DNA of 47,618 bases from Treponema sp. (GCA_031279205.1 JAITIX010000073.1:1-47618); one strand, 5' to 3'. Positions 34,006 to 43,193 are shown, numbered from the stretch's first letter. A program made the numbers and translations. Notes: generated by a model from the letters alone, not told the origin.

Positions 34006-34524
34006 TTGTCGGGTAAGGATTTACGGATTAATGAACAGATTCGAGTGCGGGAGGTTCGTCTCATTCGGGATGGGAATGAACAGCAGGGCATTATGCCTAC
34101 TATAGAAGCGCTCGCAATCGCGAGAGGGCAGAATCTTGATCTTGTGGAAGTCGCGCCACAAGCCAATCCACCGGTTGTCAAGATTATGGATTACGGTAAG
34201 TTCAAATTCGAGAATGAAAAGAAAGTCCGGGATTCAAAGAAGAAACAGAAGCTGTTGAAGATGAAGGAAATTCGTATGCAACCCAAGATTGATGAGCATG
34301 ACATGGATTTCAAGTCTAAACATATTCAGGAGTTTCTTGGCGAAGGCAACAAGGTTAAGGTTACGGTCAGGTTCAGAGGTCGTGAGCTTGCTCATACCGA
34401 ACTGGGGTTAGAGGTTCTCAAGGATATGCTGAAACGAATTGAGGGAAGCTATATGATGGATAAACCACCGGCAATGGAAGGTCGGTTCATGTCCATGGTA
34501 TTGAGTCCCAAAACCAAAAAATAG
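34006..34524 (+). CDS. infC: Translation initiation factor IF-3
   Basis: The protein has 172 residues starting at TTG 34006, 4-5 nt after GGGAGG. The N-domain has [15 protein letters not shown] and [17 protein letters not shown]; the linker is Lys-rich; the C-domain has [17 protein letters not shown] and [16 protein letters not shown]. Non-AUG starts of infC are well known elsewhere (AUU in E. coli) and allow autoregulation, since IF-3 discriminates against them; the TTG here fits that. First gene of the infC-rpmI-rplT operon. Confidence 0.95.
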   Translation: MSGKDLRINEQIRVREVRLIRDGNEQQGIMPTIEALAIARGQNLDLVEVAPQANPPVVKIMDYGKFKFENEKKVRDSKKKQKLLKMKEIRMQPKIDEHDMDFKSKHIQEFLGEGNKVKVTVRFRGRELAHTELGLEVLKDMLKRIEGSYMMDKPPAMEGRFMSMVLSPKTKK

Positions 34525-34534
34525 GATAGATATC

Positions 34535-34735
34535 ATGCCAAAAATGAAAACAAAAAAGAGCGCGGCCAAACGGTACTCGTTCACGGGGACAGGCAAGGTG
34601 AAGTATAAGAAACAGAACCTGCGTCATATTCTCACTAAGAAGTCCACCAAACGGAAGCGGAATCTTCGCCACGCGGGTATCCTGTCGGCTGATAATACGC
34701 CGTCAATCAAAAAGTGCTTAATGCCTTACGGTTAA
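34535..34735 (+). CDS. rpmI: Ribosomal protein L35
   Basis: The protein has 66 residues, the usual size, and binds 23S rRNA in the 50S subunit. [23 protein letters not shown] and the basic block [19 protein letters not shown] are diagnostic. It lies 10 nt after infC and 26 nt before rplT, in the canonical order of the IF-3 operon. Confidence 0.96.
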   Translation: MPKMKTKKSAAKRYSFTGTGKVKYKKQNLRHILTKKSTKRKRNLRHAGILSADNTPSIKKCLMPYG

Positions 34736-34761
34736 GACACGTCTAAAAGGAGATAACGAAA

Positions 34762-35121
34762 ATGTCAAGAGCGGTGGATGGTTCTAAACGAAAGAACCAC
34801 AGGAAAAAGATACTAAAACTGGCCAAAGGCTACTGGGGACGTCGGCATTCGAACTATAAGACTGCCAAGGACGCAGTCGCCAAGGGGCTTACTTATGCGT
34901 ACCGTGATCGGAAAGACCGGAAAGGTGACTTCCGCGCACTTTGGATCGTCCGTATCAATGCGGCGTGCCGCAGTGAAGGTATGAGCTACTCGCGGTTTAT
35001 CGAAGGTCTGAACAAGGCCGGTATAACTCTTAACCGAAAAGCACTGGCTTTTCTGGCGCTTGAGGATGCTACTGCGTTCAAGGCGATTGTCGTACAGGCG
35101 AGACAGGCATTGGAGGCGTAG
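34762..35121 (+). CDS. rplT: Ribosomal protein L20
   Basis: The protein has 119 residues. RKKILKLAKGYWGRRHSNYKTAKDAV and RDRKDRKGDFRALWIVRINAACR are the L20 signature, with the helical, rRNA-binding N-terminus and globular C-domain. AAAGGAG precedes the ATG. In other bacteria L20 represses this operon through its own leader; no equivalent pseudoknot was worked out here. Confidence 0.96.
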   Translation: MSRAVDGSKRKNHRKKILKLAKGYWGRRHSNYKTAKDAVAKGLTYAYRDRKDRKGDFRALWIVRINAACRSEGMSYSRFIEGLNKAGITLNRKALAFLALEDATAFKAIVVQARQALEA

Positions 35122-35123
35122 AT

Positions 35124-35546
35124 ATGGAAACATTTGACCATGTGAAACTTCTGGAATCAAAAGTTGTTAAGGCGATTGATTTTGTAAAACGCCTCACCGA
35201 AGAAAACGATCAGCTTAAAGACCAGCTTGACTCATACCAGAAGCGGGTTGATGAGCTTGAAGCTCTGATTCAGAGCTTCAAGGAAGAGCAGGGGCGCATT
35301 GAAGACGGGATACTTTCCGCGCTTAACCGGCTTAACCAGTTTGAGGATGCTATTGATAAGAGCCTTTCGCCATCAGCAAGCGTACCCTCAGATGACGAGG
35401 TTCCATCGACTGATATCTTAGAAGCTCTGGAAGATATTCTGGCCCCAGTGGAAATTCCCGAAAGTTCTGAACCTACCGGAGTCGAAATTATAGATACTCC
35501 GGTTCAGAAACAGCAGTCCCCAGAGGGTGAGGCACAGCCGCAGTAA
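35124..35546 (+). CDS. Coiled-coil protein, ZapB-like
   Basis: The protein has 140 residues and starts 3 nt after rplT. Residues 5-75 form an unbroken heptad coiled coil (VVKAIDFVKRLTEENDQLKDQL...), and the rest is acidic, Pro/Ser-rich and probably disordered. The next gene is zapA; a short coiled-coil protein next to ZapA recalls ZapB, which crosslinks the FtsZ ring, though sequence alone does not prove this. Confidence 0.7.
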   Translation: METFDHVKLLESKVVKAIDFVKRLTEENDQLKDQLDSYQKRVDELEALIQSFKEEQGRIEDGILSALNRLNQFEDAIDKSLSPSASVPSDDEVPSTDILEALEDILAPVEIPESSEPTGVEIIDTPVQKQQSPEGEAQPQ

Positions 35547-35578
35547 CGCGGAACTATGGCTGGTTTCAAGTGGTTTCC

Positions 35579-35917
35579 ATGAAGAAAAAAGTTCTCTCAA
35601 GTTCAAAAAAGAGTGATTTGTACATTGATATATTGGGAACCTCTTTATTCATTTCAGCAGAAGAGGAACCAGTATATCTCCAAGGCCTTTTAGCTAACTA
35701 TCGTACGGCTGTTGAGCATATTCAAAAGTCTTACGGTCTTCGTGATCCGCTTAAAACCGCAGTTCTCACAGGGTTTTTGCTCTGTGATGAGATTCAGCGG
35801 ATGTATAACCGCGAAATGGCCAAAGAAGAAGCACGGGCGTACGAAACACGGGAAGCCGAAAAAATTGCCCGTGATCTGATCGACCGCCTTGATAAGATTC
35901 TGGAATATAAGGCATGA
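35579..35917 (+). CDS. zapA: Cell-division protein ZapA
   Basis: The protein has 112 residues from ATG 35579; a GTG at 35570 is also possible and neither has a strong ribosome site. SDLYIDILGTSLFISAEEEPVYLQGLLANYRTAVE matches the ZapA globular head (GxxxxIxxxEEExYLxxLA), followed by a long helix (about 60-110) that mediates dimerisation. ZapA promotes FtsZ bundling at mid-cell. It overlaps manA by 4 nt. Confidence 0.82.
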   Translation: MKKKVLSSSKKSDLYIDILGTSLFISAEEEPVYLQGLLANYRTAVEHIQKSYGLRDPLKTAVLTGFLLCDEIQRMYNREMAKEEARAYETREAEKIARDLIDRLDKILEYKA

Positions 35918-37116
35918 CACGCTTATATAGACTGAAAAACCAAGTAAAGTACTACAATTGGGGCTCGCCTGACTGGATTCCGCGCTTACTGGGTAAGGAT
36001 AACCCTGAAAAACAGCCATGGGCCGAGTTATGGATGGGGGTTCATGCGGAAGGGCCTTCGTCGCTTGAGTATGAAGGCGCATGTATTCCGCTCTCCATGC
36101 TGATAAACCAAAATCCCCGCCGTTACCTGGGTGAGAATACTGAAAAAGTGTTTGGAACCATACCATTTTTATTCAAGGTGCTTGCCGCCGGCAGACCCCT
36201 TTCAATACAGGCGCACCCGACGCAGGCACAGGCGCAGATTGGCTTTGAGCGCGAGAACGCGATGGGCATACCGCTTAAAGCGCCAAACCGTAACTACAAA
36301 GACGCAAACCATAAGCCAGAGATTCTCTGCGCCCTCACACCATTCACCGCAATGTGTGGCTTTAAAAAGCCAGCAGATATCGACGCGGGACTGACGGTGT
36401 TTGCCGCCGGAATGCCCCCTGTGCTTGTCAGTGCGCTTGACATCCTGCGTGAACCGCTGCAAGACCCCGACGAAGGCGCGGCCTTGAGCAGCTTTCTCAA
36501 GGCGCTCTTTGGCCTTTCGTTTAATGTGCGAAGCGCTTTGAGCAAGTTCGCCACGTGTAAAAAACATGACGCGTGTAACCACGTGATGCAGGCCAAAGCC
36601 CATGAGTTCATTGCCTCTTTTGCGCGACTCTACCCGTGCGATCCGGCGATAATCGCGCCGCTCTATCTCAATGTGATTGAACTCAAGCCAGGCGAGGCAG
36701 TCTATCTTCCCTCCGGCGTGTTACACGCCTACATAAAAGGACTTGGCGTGGAACTCATGGCCAACTCAGACAATGTCCTACGCGGAGGCCTCACTTCCAA
36801 GCACATTGCCATTGATGAACTTCTCCGCATCCTGCGTTTCTCCGCGTTTAAGCCGCAAATCCTCACGCCTCAAGGGAATACTTACCAGACGTCGAGTCGT
36901 GAGTTCGCCCTGTCCGTGTTAAGCGGCAACGGTCAAAGCCGTGAACTGCCTATATGCGGCCCGGCCATTGTCATTGTTACCGAAGGCGCTGCTAACATTG
37001 ATGGCCTTGCGCTTGGTCAAGGCGACTCCGCCTTCATTCCGGCAGATGTGGAAGCGCCGCTTGCCATCACTGGAACCTACACCCTCTATAGCGCCACGCC
37101 TAACCTTTCAGCCTGA
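35914..37116 (+). CDS. manA: Mannose-6-phosphate isomerase, class I
   Basis: The protein has 400 residues. Cupin-type zinc enzyme that interconverts mannose-6-phosphate and fructose-6-phosphate. Metal ligands in SIQAHP (Gln99, His101) and KDANHKPE (Glu136) and a further His in GVLHAYIKGLGVELMANSDNVLRGGLT; the N-terminus shows YYNWGS...PWAELWMG. Length is usual. It begins in the ATGA overlap with zapA, and yaiI follows at 12 nt. Confidence 0.94.
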   Translation: MTRLYRLKNQVKYYNWGSPDWIPRLLGKDNPEKQPWAELWMGVHAEGPSSLEYEGACIPLSMLINQNPRRYLGENTEKVFGTIPFLFKVLAAGRPLSIQAHPTQAQAQIGFERENAMGIPLKAPNRNYKDANHKPEILCALTPFTAMCGFKKPADIDAGLTVFAAGMPPVLVSALDILREPLQDPDEGAALSSFLKALFGLSFNVRSALSKFATCKKHDACNHVMQAKAHEFIASFARLYPCDPAIIAPLYLNVIELKPGEAVYLPSGVLHAYIKGLGVELMANSDNVLRGGLTSKHIAIDELLRILRFSAFKPQILTPQGNTYQTSSREFALSVLSGNGQSRELPICGPAIVIVTEGAANIDGLALGQGDSAFIPADVEAPLAITGTYTLYSATPNLSA

Positions 37117-37128
37117 AAAGGCAACAGG

Positions 37129-37596
37129 ATGAGAATCTTTGTTGATGCGGATTCCTGCCCCCGTCTCACGCGATTAGCGGTATTACGCGCCTCTGCACGA
37201 ACCGGTATTCAAGCAGTTTTCGTAGCGAACCGCCCAATTCCGGGCATAAGTAGCCCAACCACGCTGATGGAGCTTTGTCCTCCCGGTGAGGGCGCGGCTG
37301 ATGACCGCATCGTCGAGCTTGCTCGCGCAGGCGACCTTGTGATCACACGGGACATACCACTCGCACAGCGCCTGGTGAAAGCCTCAGTTATGGTTATGGA
37401 CGATCGCGGACAAGAGTATACACCAGAAAATATTCGAGAACGACTGTCCCTGCGCGACTTTATGGTTGGACTTGCGGAAAACGGCCTCGGCAAAGACCGA
37501 GTCGCCCAGTATGGAAACAAGGAACTCAAAGCCTTTGCCGACAGTTTCGACCGTATTCTCGCGCGGATGCTTAACCCTTCCGTCCGGTACATTTGA
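37129..37596 (+). CDS. YaiI/YqxD family (DUF188) protein
   Basis: The protein has 155 residues. MRIFVDADSCP, GAADDRIVELARAGDLVITRDIPLA and MDDRGQEYTPENIRERLSLRDFM are the family blocks. The fold is PIN/NYN-like with conserved Asp residues (DADSC, ADD, TRD), suggesting a nuclease, but no activity is established. Its 3' end overlaps the convergent parvulin gene by 26 nt. Confidence 0.9.
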   Translation: MRIFVDADSCPRLTRLAVLRASARTGIQAVFVANRPIPGISSPTTLMELCPPGEGAADDRIVELARAGDLVITRDIPLAQRLVKASVMVMDDRGQEYTPENIRERLSLRDFMVGLAENGLGKDRVAQYGNKELKAFADSFDRILARMLNPSVRYI

Positions 37597-37849
37597 TGAT
37601 GTGATACCCAAACTGGGTCTGAACCACATCTCCCACTGAACCAGGGGAAAGCCGCTTCACCGCCGCCTCAAAAGGCGCGACCATCTTTCCAGACCCAAAC
37701 CAGCCAAGGTCCCCGCCAGAAGACTTCGATGAACAGGTGGAAAACTCCCGCGCCAGCGACTCAAACTGAGCACCCTGTTTAATCCGTTTCAAAAGCTCCT
37801 CCGCCTGTGATCTGCTTTTCACCAGTATATGACTCGCTCGCCATTCCAT
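37571..37849 (-). CDS. Parvulin-type peptidyl-prolyl isomerase
   Basis: The protein has 92 residues, a single parvulin domain without signal peptide, hence cytoplasmic like E. coli PpiC. RASHILVKSRSQAEELL, FESLAREFSTCSSKSSGGDLGWFG, MVAPFEAAV and TQFGYHIIK are the family motifs. AGGAG precedes ATG 37849. It converges with and overlaps the YaiI gene. Confidence 0.93.
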   Translation of the reverse strand: MEWRASHILVKSRSQAEELLKRIKQGAQFESLAREFSTCSSKSSGGDLGWFGSGKMVAPFEAAVKRLSPGSVGDVVQTQFGYHIIKCTGRKG

Positions 37850-38064
37850 ATAATATACTCCTGATTGATAAACTTTTTTACTCTATAAATGGCACAGAAC
37901 GGTGTCAAGCGTCTAACAAAACGTGGCGGTAATTCATAATTCAACCATCAGTGGCCAAACCAGAAAGGCTAAGGAACAACCCATGCCCTATCCGTAAGTT
38001 TCTGACGAGTATAAACACGGATAGACTTAACTCTGAACAAAGAACGGTACAGCAGAACCTAGCG

Positions 38065-39666
38065 TTAGCCTTTCCAGTTCTTCACCAATGGCATATCGCA
38101 GTTATCAAGGATACCGGCGGAAAGGACGAAGCAGACAACCCCAACAAGCAATTCCCAAGCACAGAAGATCAGCAGCCCAATGAAGTTTCCCAACACGCCG
38201 CCGATTGTTACACCCACTATTATCCCGATGATTACACCCGGAACTGAACTCAGGGCTACTATGAATGCGTAGAGCAGACGAAGAACGCCCGCGCTCATGT
38301 TAAAGCCAGCCCAGCGGAGCGAAACATAGTTAAACGCGATCAGTTTCAGCGAGAATAGGGCATAGCCTGACGCCGCAATACAGACCACAGAAACGCTCGC
38401 CCGCAGAATCGCGCCAACAGCGACAAATATAAACACGCCCTCTATCAAAGAGCGCAGAAACGCCGTCATGTTACTCCACAAGATTTTGCTTACAGAACGC
38501 TCCGGCGTGAGGTAAATGTATGGCATATACAGTTCTTTCAAACCTTCGCTGTACAGAACAGTAAAAATTTGCATCAATAACAATGCCGAAAACACATTTA
38601 TAAAGGTGCTGTATGTGTCATTGCCGAGTAGGGAGTTGAGTATGAGCGCGTATAAGACTGAACCACCGATTAAGAGTAGCGAAACATTGCTTGACAGCCC
38701 CAGTATGTTGCGGCGGGAAGCTTCGCGCAGGTGCCGGTGAAAAAACGCGGCAGCGCCCACGCCGACAAGCCCTGTCTTTTTTACCCTTACCTTTTTACCG
38801 CTCTCCATCGCCTTGCTGATATTACTCTCAAGCGCATCGCGTGCCCTCTCAGTCGCACAAAGTACGTCCTCGTAAAAGTCGACTTTGCCGAACACAAGAA
38901 AAAGCGTGAAACCCGTGAACGCCAATACCATCAGTCCCAGAAAACAAACCCCGCTGATAATGTTACCCGACAAAAAACCCACGCACGATGCAGTAACCCA
39001 GCCCGCGATGGGAATCGCGCTCATAAACGGCGAATCGCACAGGCGCTCCAGCAGTTCCATGACGGCAAGCCCCGTCCGCCATAGCATCAGCGCCTGAATC
39101 GCCAGCGGCATAAACAGCACACCCAGGATGATTTTTATTACAAGCTTGCGTTTTTCATTGCTGTTGCTGAAACTGTAAATCACTTGAGAAAGCGTAAAAG
39201 ACAGAATCATCCCCAAGAAACAGAAAAACAACGTGAGCAGCAAGCCGCCAAAGCCAATGCCAAAATAGGATAACGAACCGGATTGGAAAAGGATAAGAAA
39301 GCTCGACCTAAGCGCGGTCTTGCTCATGTTGAACGCCATACCGTAGATAAGCGCTTTTTTCGGGCTGACTGGCGCGGTGAAAAGCAGGTTTACGTCGCTC
39401 ATGTCAAAGATGGTTCCGCCACTGTCCAGCCCTTTTTGCGCGGTGATGATTACAAACAGAGCGGTATAGGCGAAGAAAATGCCTTTGAAGAAGTTTATGC
39501 TGACAAAGCTACCCTCACGGCCGGCTCTGATGAAAGCGCCAAGTATGATTAAGCCAATGATTAGCGCCGCACTGATGATGAGCATAACCAGTTTCGCCGG
39601 TGCGCGGACAAATTCGGCGAGGGTGTTCTTGATTCGCTTCCGCGCTAGATAGACAATGCAGCCCAT
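38065..39666 (-). CDS. Large ABC exporter membrane protein
   Basis: The protein has 533 residues with roughly 12 hydrophobic spans (including about 28-50, 65-80, 125-160, 175-195, 225-255, 325-345, 355-370, 415-450, 465-520). It starts 4 nt after the ATPase gene and so forms the permease of that transporter. Two-fold length suggests a fused two-half permease. Substrate unknown. The stretch 37850-38064 before its stop contains an 8-bp inverted repeat (CTATCCGT / ACGGATAG, 37988-38024) and no gene. Confidence 0.8.
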   Translation of the reverse strand: MGCIVYLARKRIKNTLAEFVRAPAKLVMLIISAALIIGLIILGAFIRAGREGSFVSINFFKGIFFAYTALFVIITAQKGLDSGGTIFDMSDVNLLFTAPVSPKKALIYGMAFNMSKTALRSSFLILFQSGSLSYFGIGFGGLLLTLFFCFLGMILSFTLSQVIYSFSNSNEKRKLVIKIILGVLFMPLAIQALMLWRTGLAVMELLERLCDSPFMSAIPIAGWVTASCVGFLSGNIISGVCFLGLMVLAFTGFTLFLVFGKVDFYEDVLCATERARDALESNISKAMESGKKVRVKKTGLVGVGAAAFFHRHLREASRRNILGLSSNVSLLLIGGSVLYALILNSLLGNDTYSTFINVFSALLLMQIFTVLYSEGLKELYMPYIYLTPERSVSKILWSNMTAFLRSLIEGVFIFVAVGAILRASVSVVCIAASGYALFSLKLIAFNYVSLRWAGFNMSAGVLRLLYAFIVALSSVPGVIIGIIVGVTIGGVLGNFIGLLIFCAWELLVGVVCFVLSAGILDNCDMPLVKNWKG

Positions 39667-39669
39667 GCG

Positions 39670-40407
39670 CTATGCTTCCTTCCCATTGGCAGTGTCAGGG
39701 GCTGCGCCTAGACCTTCGGTGATGGTGAAATAAAGTTCTTCCAGCGATTCGCCATTGGTTCCACCGAGTGCCAGACGCTCGCAACTGCGGACGAGGCGAC
39801 CGCCCATCATAATATGCGTGGTATCCCAGTCATCAGCCACGCTTTCGAGCAGGTGAGTACTCACCATCACTGCCACGCCTTTGTTTTTCAGCTCAGGAAT
39901 CAGCGCCTTGAGTTCCCGAATCGCGTGAGGATCAAGTCCCACCAGCGGTTCGTCGAGAATGAGCGCCTTTGGCTCTGGCAGCAAGGCGCAGCAGAGGCTT
40001 ATCTTCTGCTGCATACCTTTGGAAAGCTCCTTACCCAGCTTTTTCTGCTTATCGCCCAGCTCGAAACGCTCAAGCAGGGCATCCGCTGTTTTTTCCCAGG
40101 CGTTCAGTCGGTAAGCGCGGGCAATGAATTCAAGATGCTCCCGCAGGGTCAGCATCGGATACAGGGCAGGAATCTCCGGCACATATCCCAATATCCGCTT
40201 CGCCTCCAGCATGTGGTTGTCAAAGCCATTGATAGTAATCCGTCCTTGAAAGCGCAGTAAGCCGCAGATTGACTTAATCAGCGTGGATTTGCCCGCTCCG
40301 TTCGGTCCCAGTAGGACAGCGAATTCTCCCGCCTTCACATGCAGGGAAACGCGGTCATTGGCAAAGGTCTTGCCATATTTTTTGGTAAGTTCCTGAATCT
40401 CTATCAT
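39670..40407 (-). CDS. ABC transporter ATP-binding protein
   Basis: The protein has 245 residues from ATG 40407 (MIEIQELTKKYGKTF). Walker A GPNGAGKST, signature LSKGMQQKIS, Walker B ALILDEP, LVGLDP and H-loop STH are all present. The frame stays open for 77 further codons upstream (to 40638) through array 3, encoding heptads of the type LAVVVCG; a promoter with its -10 6 nt before 40407 argues that translation begins at 40407. It is paired with the membrane gene downstream. Confidence 0.92.
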   Translation of the reverse strand: MIEIQELTKKYGKTFANDRVSLHVKAGEFAVLLGPNGAGKSTLIKSICGLLRFQGRITINGFDNHMLEAKRILGYVPEIPALYPMLTLREHLEFIARAYRLNAWEKTADALLERFELGDKQKKLGKELSKGMQQKISLCCALLPEPKALILDEPLVGLDPHAIRELKALIPELKNKGVAVMVSTHLLESVADDWDTTHIMMGGRLVRSCERLALGGTNGESLEELYFTITEGLGAAPDTANGKEA

Positions 40408-40413
40408 GGATAA

Positions 40414-40442
40414 AATATATATGCCTTTAACAGGTTCTACAA
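40414..40442 (-). promoter_or_regulatory. Predicted leaderless promoter of the ABC exporter operon
   Basis: Minus strand: TTGTAG (40442-40437), 17 nt, TATATT (40419-40414), 6 nt, ATG 40407. The -35 is formed at the edge of array 3, so repeat number or content could alter what lies directly upstream of this promoter. Confidence 0.5.
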
Positions 40443-40900
40443 CCGCCAAGCCGCAAACAACAACCGCTAAGCCGTAGACAACAACCGCCAAGCCGCAGAC
40501 AAAAACCGCCAAGCCGCAGACAACAACCGCTAAGCCGTAGACAACAACCGCCAAGCTGCAAACAACAACCGCCAAATCACGGACAACAACCGCCAAGCCG
40601 CAGACAAAAACCGCTAAGCCGCAAACAACAACCGCCAAGCCGCAGACAAAAACCGCTAAATCACAGACAAAAACCGCTAAGCCGCAGACAAAAACCGCTA
40701 AGCCGCGGACAACAACCGCTAAATCATGGACAACAACCGCTAAATGACGGAGAAAAACCGCTAAGCCGCAGACAAAGAAAGCTAAATGACGGAGAAAAAC
40801 CGTTGATGTTCAGGGAAAAAACGATGGAGTATAAACAAAAACTGCTGAATGATGTGGAAAAACAGCTTGAGTATAAACAAAAACGATCAAGAGAATTAGA
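40441..40900. repeat. 21-bp tandem array 3 (about 22 units, decaying to the right)
   Basis: AACCGCYAA recurs every 21 bp from 40441 (40441, 40462, 40483 ... 40756, 40798); the phase remains detectable at 40819, 40840, 40861 and 40882, where units are diverged. The second half of the unit varies among GCCGCAGACAA, GCCGTAGACAA, ATCACGGACAA and ATGACGGAGAA types. The sequence is unrelated to arrays 1 and 2 but has the same period. The minus-strand frame is open over the left part and enters the ABC ATPase gene. Confidence 0.93.
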
Positions 40901-41321
40901 ACAGTCAGTGATCCATCCCCCCAACTTTCTGATAAACTTACAAAATGCTTGCTGGGTATATCCAGTTACACAGTCATTTTCTGTATCAAGGGCTTGTGTG
41001 GCATTCAATTCCCGCTTGATTGCTCTGTTGATTACCCGAATCCAGCGAAAGTGAACCCAAAGTTACCAAGACGATGCGCTGATATGCTCATCACTATTAC
41101 GAATGGGGGAATGGCACATTCTTTCCATATACAAGTCAGAATAGCACGGGCGCCGCGCTGAAAGTGGCCGGCGCGCTATTTTGACTGCTACAAATCAATT
41201 ACTTCAGGAATTGTATCATTCGTATACTGAATTCCCGGTGGTAAGAAAGATGGTAAGCGATATTACCGTGGCGTTTTCAGTGTTCTTCCCTATTAGGGTA
41301 TAGTAGCGCTATCATACTCCT
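40901..41321. other. Non-coding region upstream of asnS
   Basis: No gene recognised. It has a GC-rich hairpin GCGCCG...CGGCGC near 41150-41178 followed by TATTTT, and at its end TATCAT (41310-41315) exactly 6 nt before the asnS ATG, which lacks a Shine-Dalgarno site. No good -35 was found for that box. Confidence 0.4.
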
Positions 41322-42731
41322 ATGTTGAAACCTCTTATCAAAGAAATCCTGTCCCAGAGACAGACGCCATCAGATGGCACTCATGATTGTATTGTTCGCG
41401 GCTGGGTCAGAAGCAAGCGGGAACTCAAAAACCTCATCTTCGTTGATGTCAATGATGGTTCTTGTTTTAGCAGTATCCAGTGTACGTTTGATCGTGCCAC
41501 GGCGTTATCTCCAGAGACCGAGTTAGGGCTGGCGACGCTTTCCACGGGCTGTTCTGTGGAGATACAGGGGCGGATTGTGCCGTCGCCTGCGTCAGGCCAG
41601 GCAGTCGAACTTGCGGGTGTAAGCCTGTGTGTGCTTGGAGCCGCGCCAGTGGAAACGTATCCGCTTCAGAAAAAGGCGCACTCGCTTGAATTTTTGCGTG
41701 ACATTGCGCATCTGCGCTCCCGTACCAACACTATTGGAGCGGTGGCGCGGGTGCGGAGCAGATTGTCTCTCGCGGTACATGAATTCTTTCAACAGCGAGG
41801 CTTTTGTTATATTCATACCCCGATTATCACTGCTAGTGATGCTGAAGGCGCGGGCGCCATGTTTCAGGTAACAACATTGGATATGGATTCTATTGCCAAA
41901 AGTGGTAAGGTTCCGGACTTTCACAAAGACTTTTTTGGCAAAAAGAGTTTTTTAACCGTGTCTGGTCAGCTTGAGGCGGAGACTTACGCCACTGCGTTGT
42001 CGCGGGTTTACACTTTTGGGCCGACCTTCCGCGCGGAGAAGTCCAACACTACGCGCCATCTTGCTGAGTTCTGGATGATTGAGCCGGAGATCGCCTTTGC
42101 CAAACTGGAAGATAACATGAGTCTTGCCGAAGATTTTCTCAAGGCGCTGTTCACTGTTGCTCTTAATGATTGTGCTGATGACCTGGCGTTCTTTAACGCG
42201 CGCATTGAAAGGGGCATTATTAATACCCTGAGTTCTGTTGTTGATGCCCACTTCACCCATATCACCTATACCGACGCCATTGTTGAGCTTGAGAAGAACG
42301 CCGCTGTCTTTGAGTTTAAGCCTTTCTGGGGTTGCGATCTCCAGAGCGAGCATGAAAAGTTTCTGACTGAAAAGGCGGCGCATGGACCAGTGATTATTAC
42401 TGACTATCCTAGGGAGATAAAAGCCTTTTATATGAAGCAGAATGATGATGGCAAGACGGTTCGGGCAATGGATGTGCTGGTACCAAGGCTGGGCGAAATT
42501 ATTGGTGGTTCTGAGCGTGAGGCTGATCTTGGGCGGCTTGAAGCGCGGATGGGCGAGCTGGGTATGCGGCTTGAAGATTACTGGTGGTATCTTGACCTGC
42601 GGCGTTTTGGCACAGTTCCTCATTCGGGTTTTGGCATGGGCTTTGAACGGCTCATCCAGTACGTTACCGGCATGGCGAACATTCGCGATGTGATTCCTTA
42701 TCCTCGCGCTGTTGGGCAGGTGGAGTTCTAG
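41322..42731 (+). CDS. asnS: Asparaginyl-tRNA synthetase
   Basis: The protein has 469 residues. The OB-fold anticodon domain (about 20-115) has IVRGWVRSKRELKNLIFVDVNDGS; the class II core has motif 2 (FGPTFRAEKSNTTRHLAEFWMIEPE) and motif 3 (GFGMGFERLIQYVTG, ending in NIRDVIPYPR). The AEKSNT and HLAEFWMIE context assigns Asn rather than Asp specificity. It is monocistronic, with repeat-rich DNA upstream and a gene-poor stretch downstream. Confidence 0.95.
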   Translation: MLKPLIKEILSQRQTPSDGTHDCIVRGWVRSKRELKNLIFVDVNDGSCFSSIQCTFDRATALSPETELGLATLSTGCSVEIQGRIVPSPASGQAVELAGVSLCVLGAAPVETYPLQKKAHSLEFLRDIAHLRSRTNTIGAVARVRSRLSLAVHEFFQQRGFCYIHTPIITASDAEGAGAMFQVTTLDMDSIAKSGKVPDFHKDFFGKKSFLTVSGQLEAETYATALSRVYTFGPTFRAEKSNTTRHLAEFWMIEPEIAFAKLEDNMSLAEDFLKALFTVALNDCADDLAFFNARIERGIINTLSSVVDAHFTHITYTDAIVELEKNAAVFEFKPFWGCDLQSEHEKFLTEKAAHGPVIITDYPREIKAFYMKQNDDGKTVRAMDVLVPRLGEIIGGSEREADLGRLEARMGELGMRLEDYWWYLDLRRFGTVPHSGFGMGFERLIQYVTGMANIRDVIPYPRAVGQVEF

Positions 42732-43193
42732 CTAAGGAGGGTTTGACGGGAAGTAGCGCTAGGCTCTCTGTGCCGGGGCTTGTGGGGAAAACTTTTTGGA
42801 GGCTGTGGATATATATAGCAAGAACGGTTTGAACGGCTGTCTTCACTGGGTCTAAACCTGATAAGCGTGTTGAGAAAGAACGTGGAGAACAAGCTTATGG
42901 GACTGGATGAGGAGCTGTTGTTACGGGAACGCGCGGAGACAGCATTGGTTAACTATGTACTGAAGAACATTGGCCGGGAGGAGCATAGCTGAGGTCTGAG
43001 TCTTGTCAATTTTCTGGTGAATCTGTTTGTGGCGCTGTCGGCTTATCGTTTCTTGCCGTGTAAACTGTTTCTTTGGGGTGTTTATGGTAACTTGATGGTG
43101 CTGGTGTTTTCCTGATAGTGCTGTTGGACTCACGTTAGCCGCTATGGTATGGGTAATCTGGTTCAGACTACTCATACCTCTATCAAATCACCA
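42732..43193. other. Intergenic stretch with one possible very small gene
   Basis: On the plus strand a frame from about 42819 to 42989 (possible starts GTG 42867, TTG 42870, ATG 42897) reads VLRKNVENKLMGLDEELLLR and ends in KNIGREEHS. It is helical and charged like a real short protein, but no ribosome site is obvious. A stem-loop GGTATGGGTA / TACTCATACC (43146-43178) lies after the argD stop and may end argD transcription. Confidence 0.35.

Noticed and set aside
40408-40638. 77-residue N-terminal extension of the ABC ATPase
   Set aside because: The core starts at MIEIQELTKKYG, and a well-spaced promoter ends 6 nt before that ATG. The extension would lie upstream of the predicted transcript.
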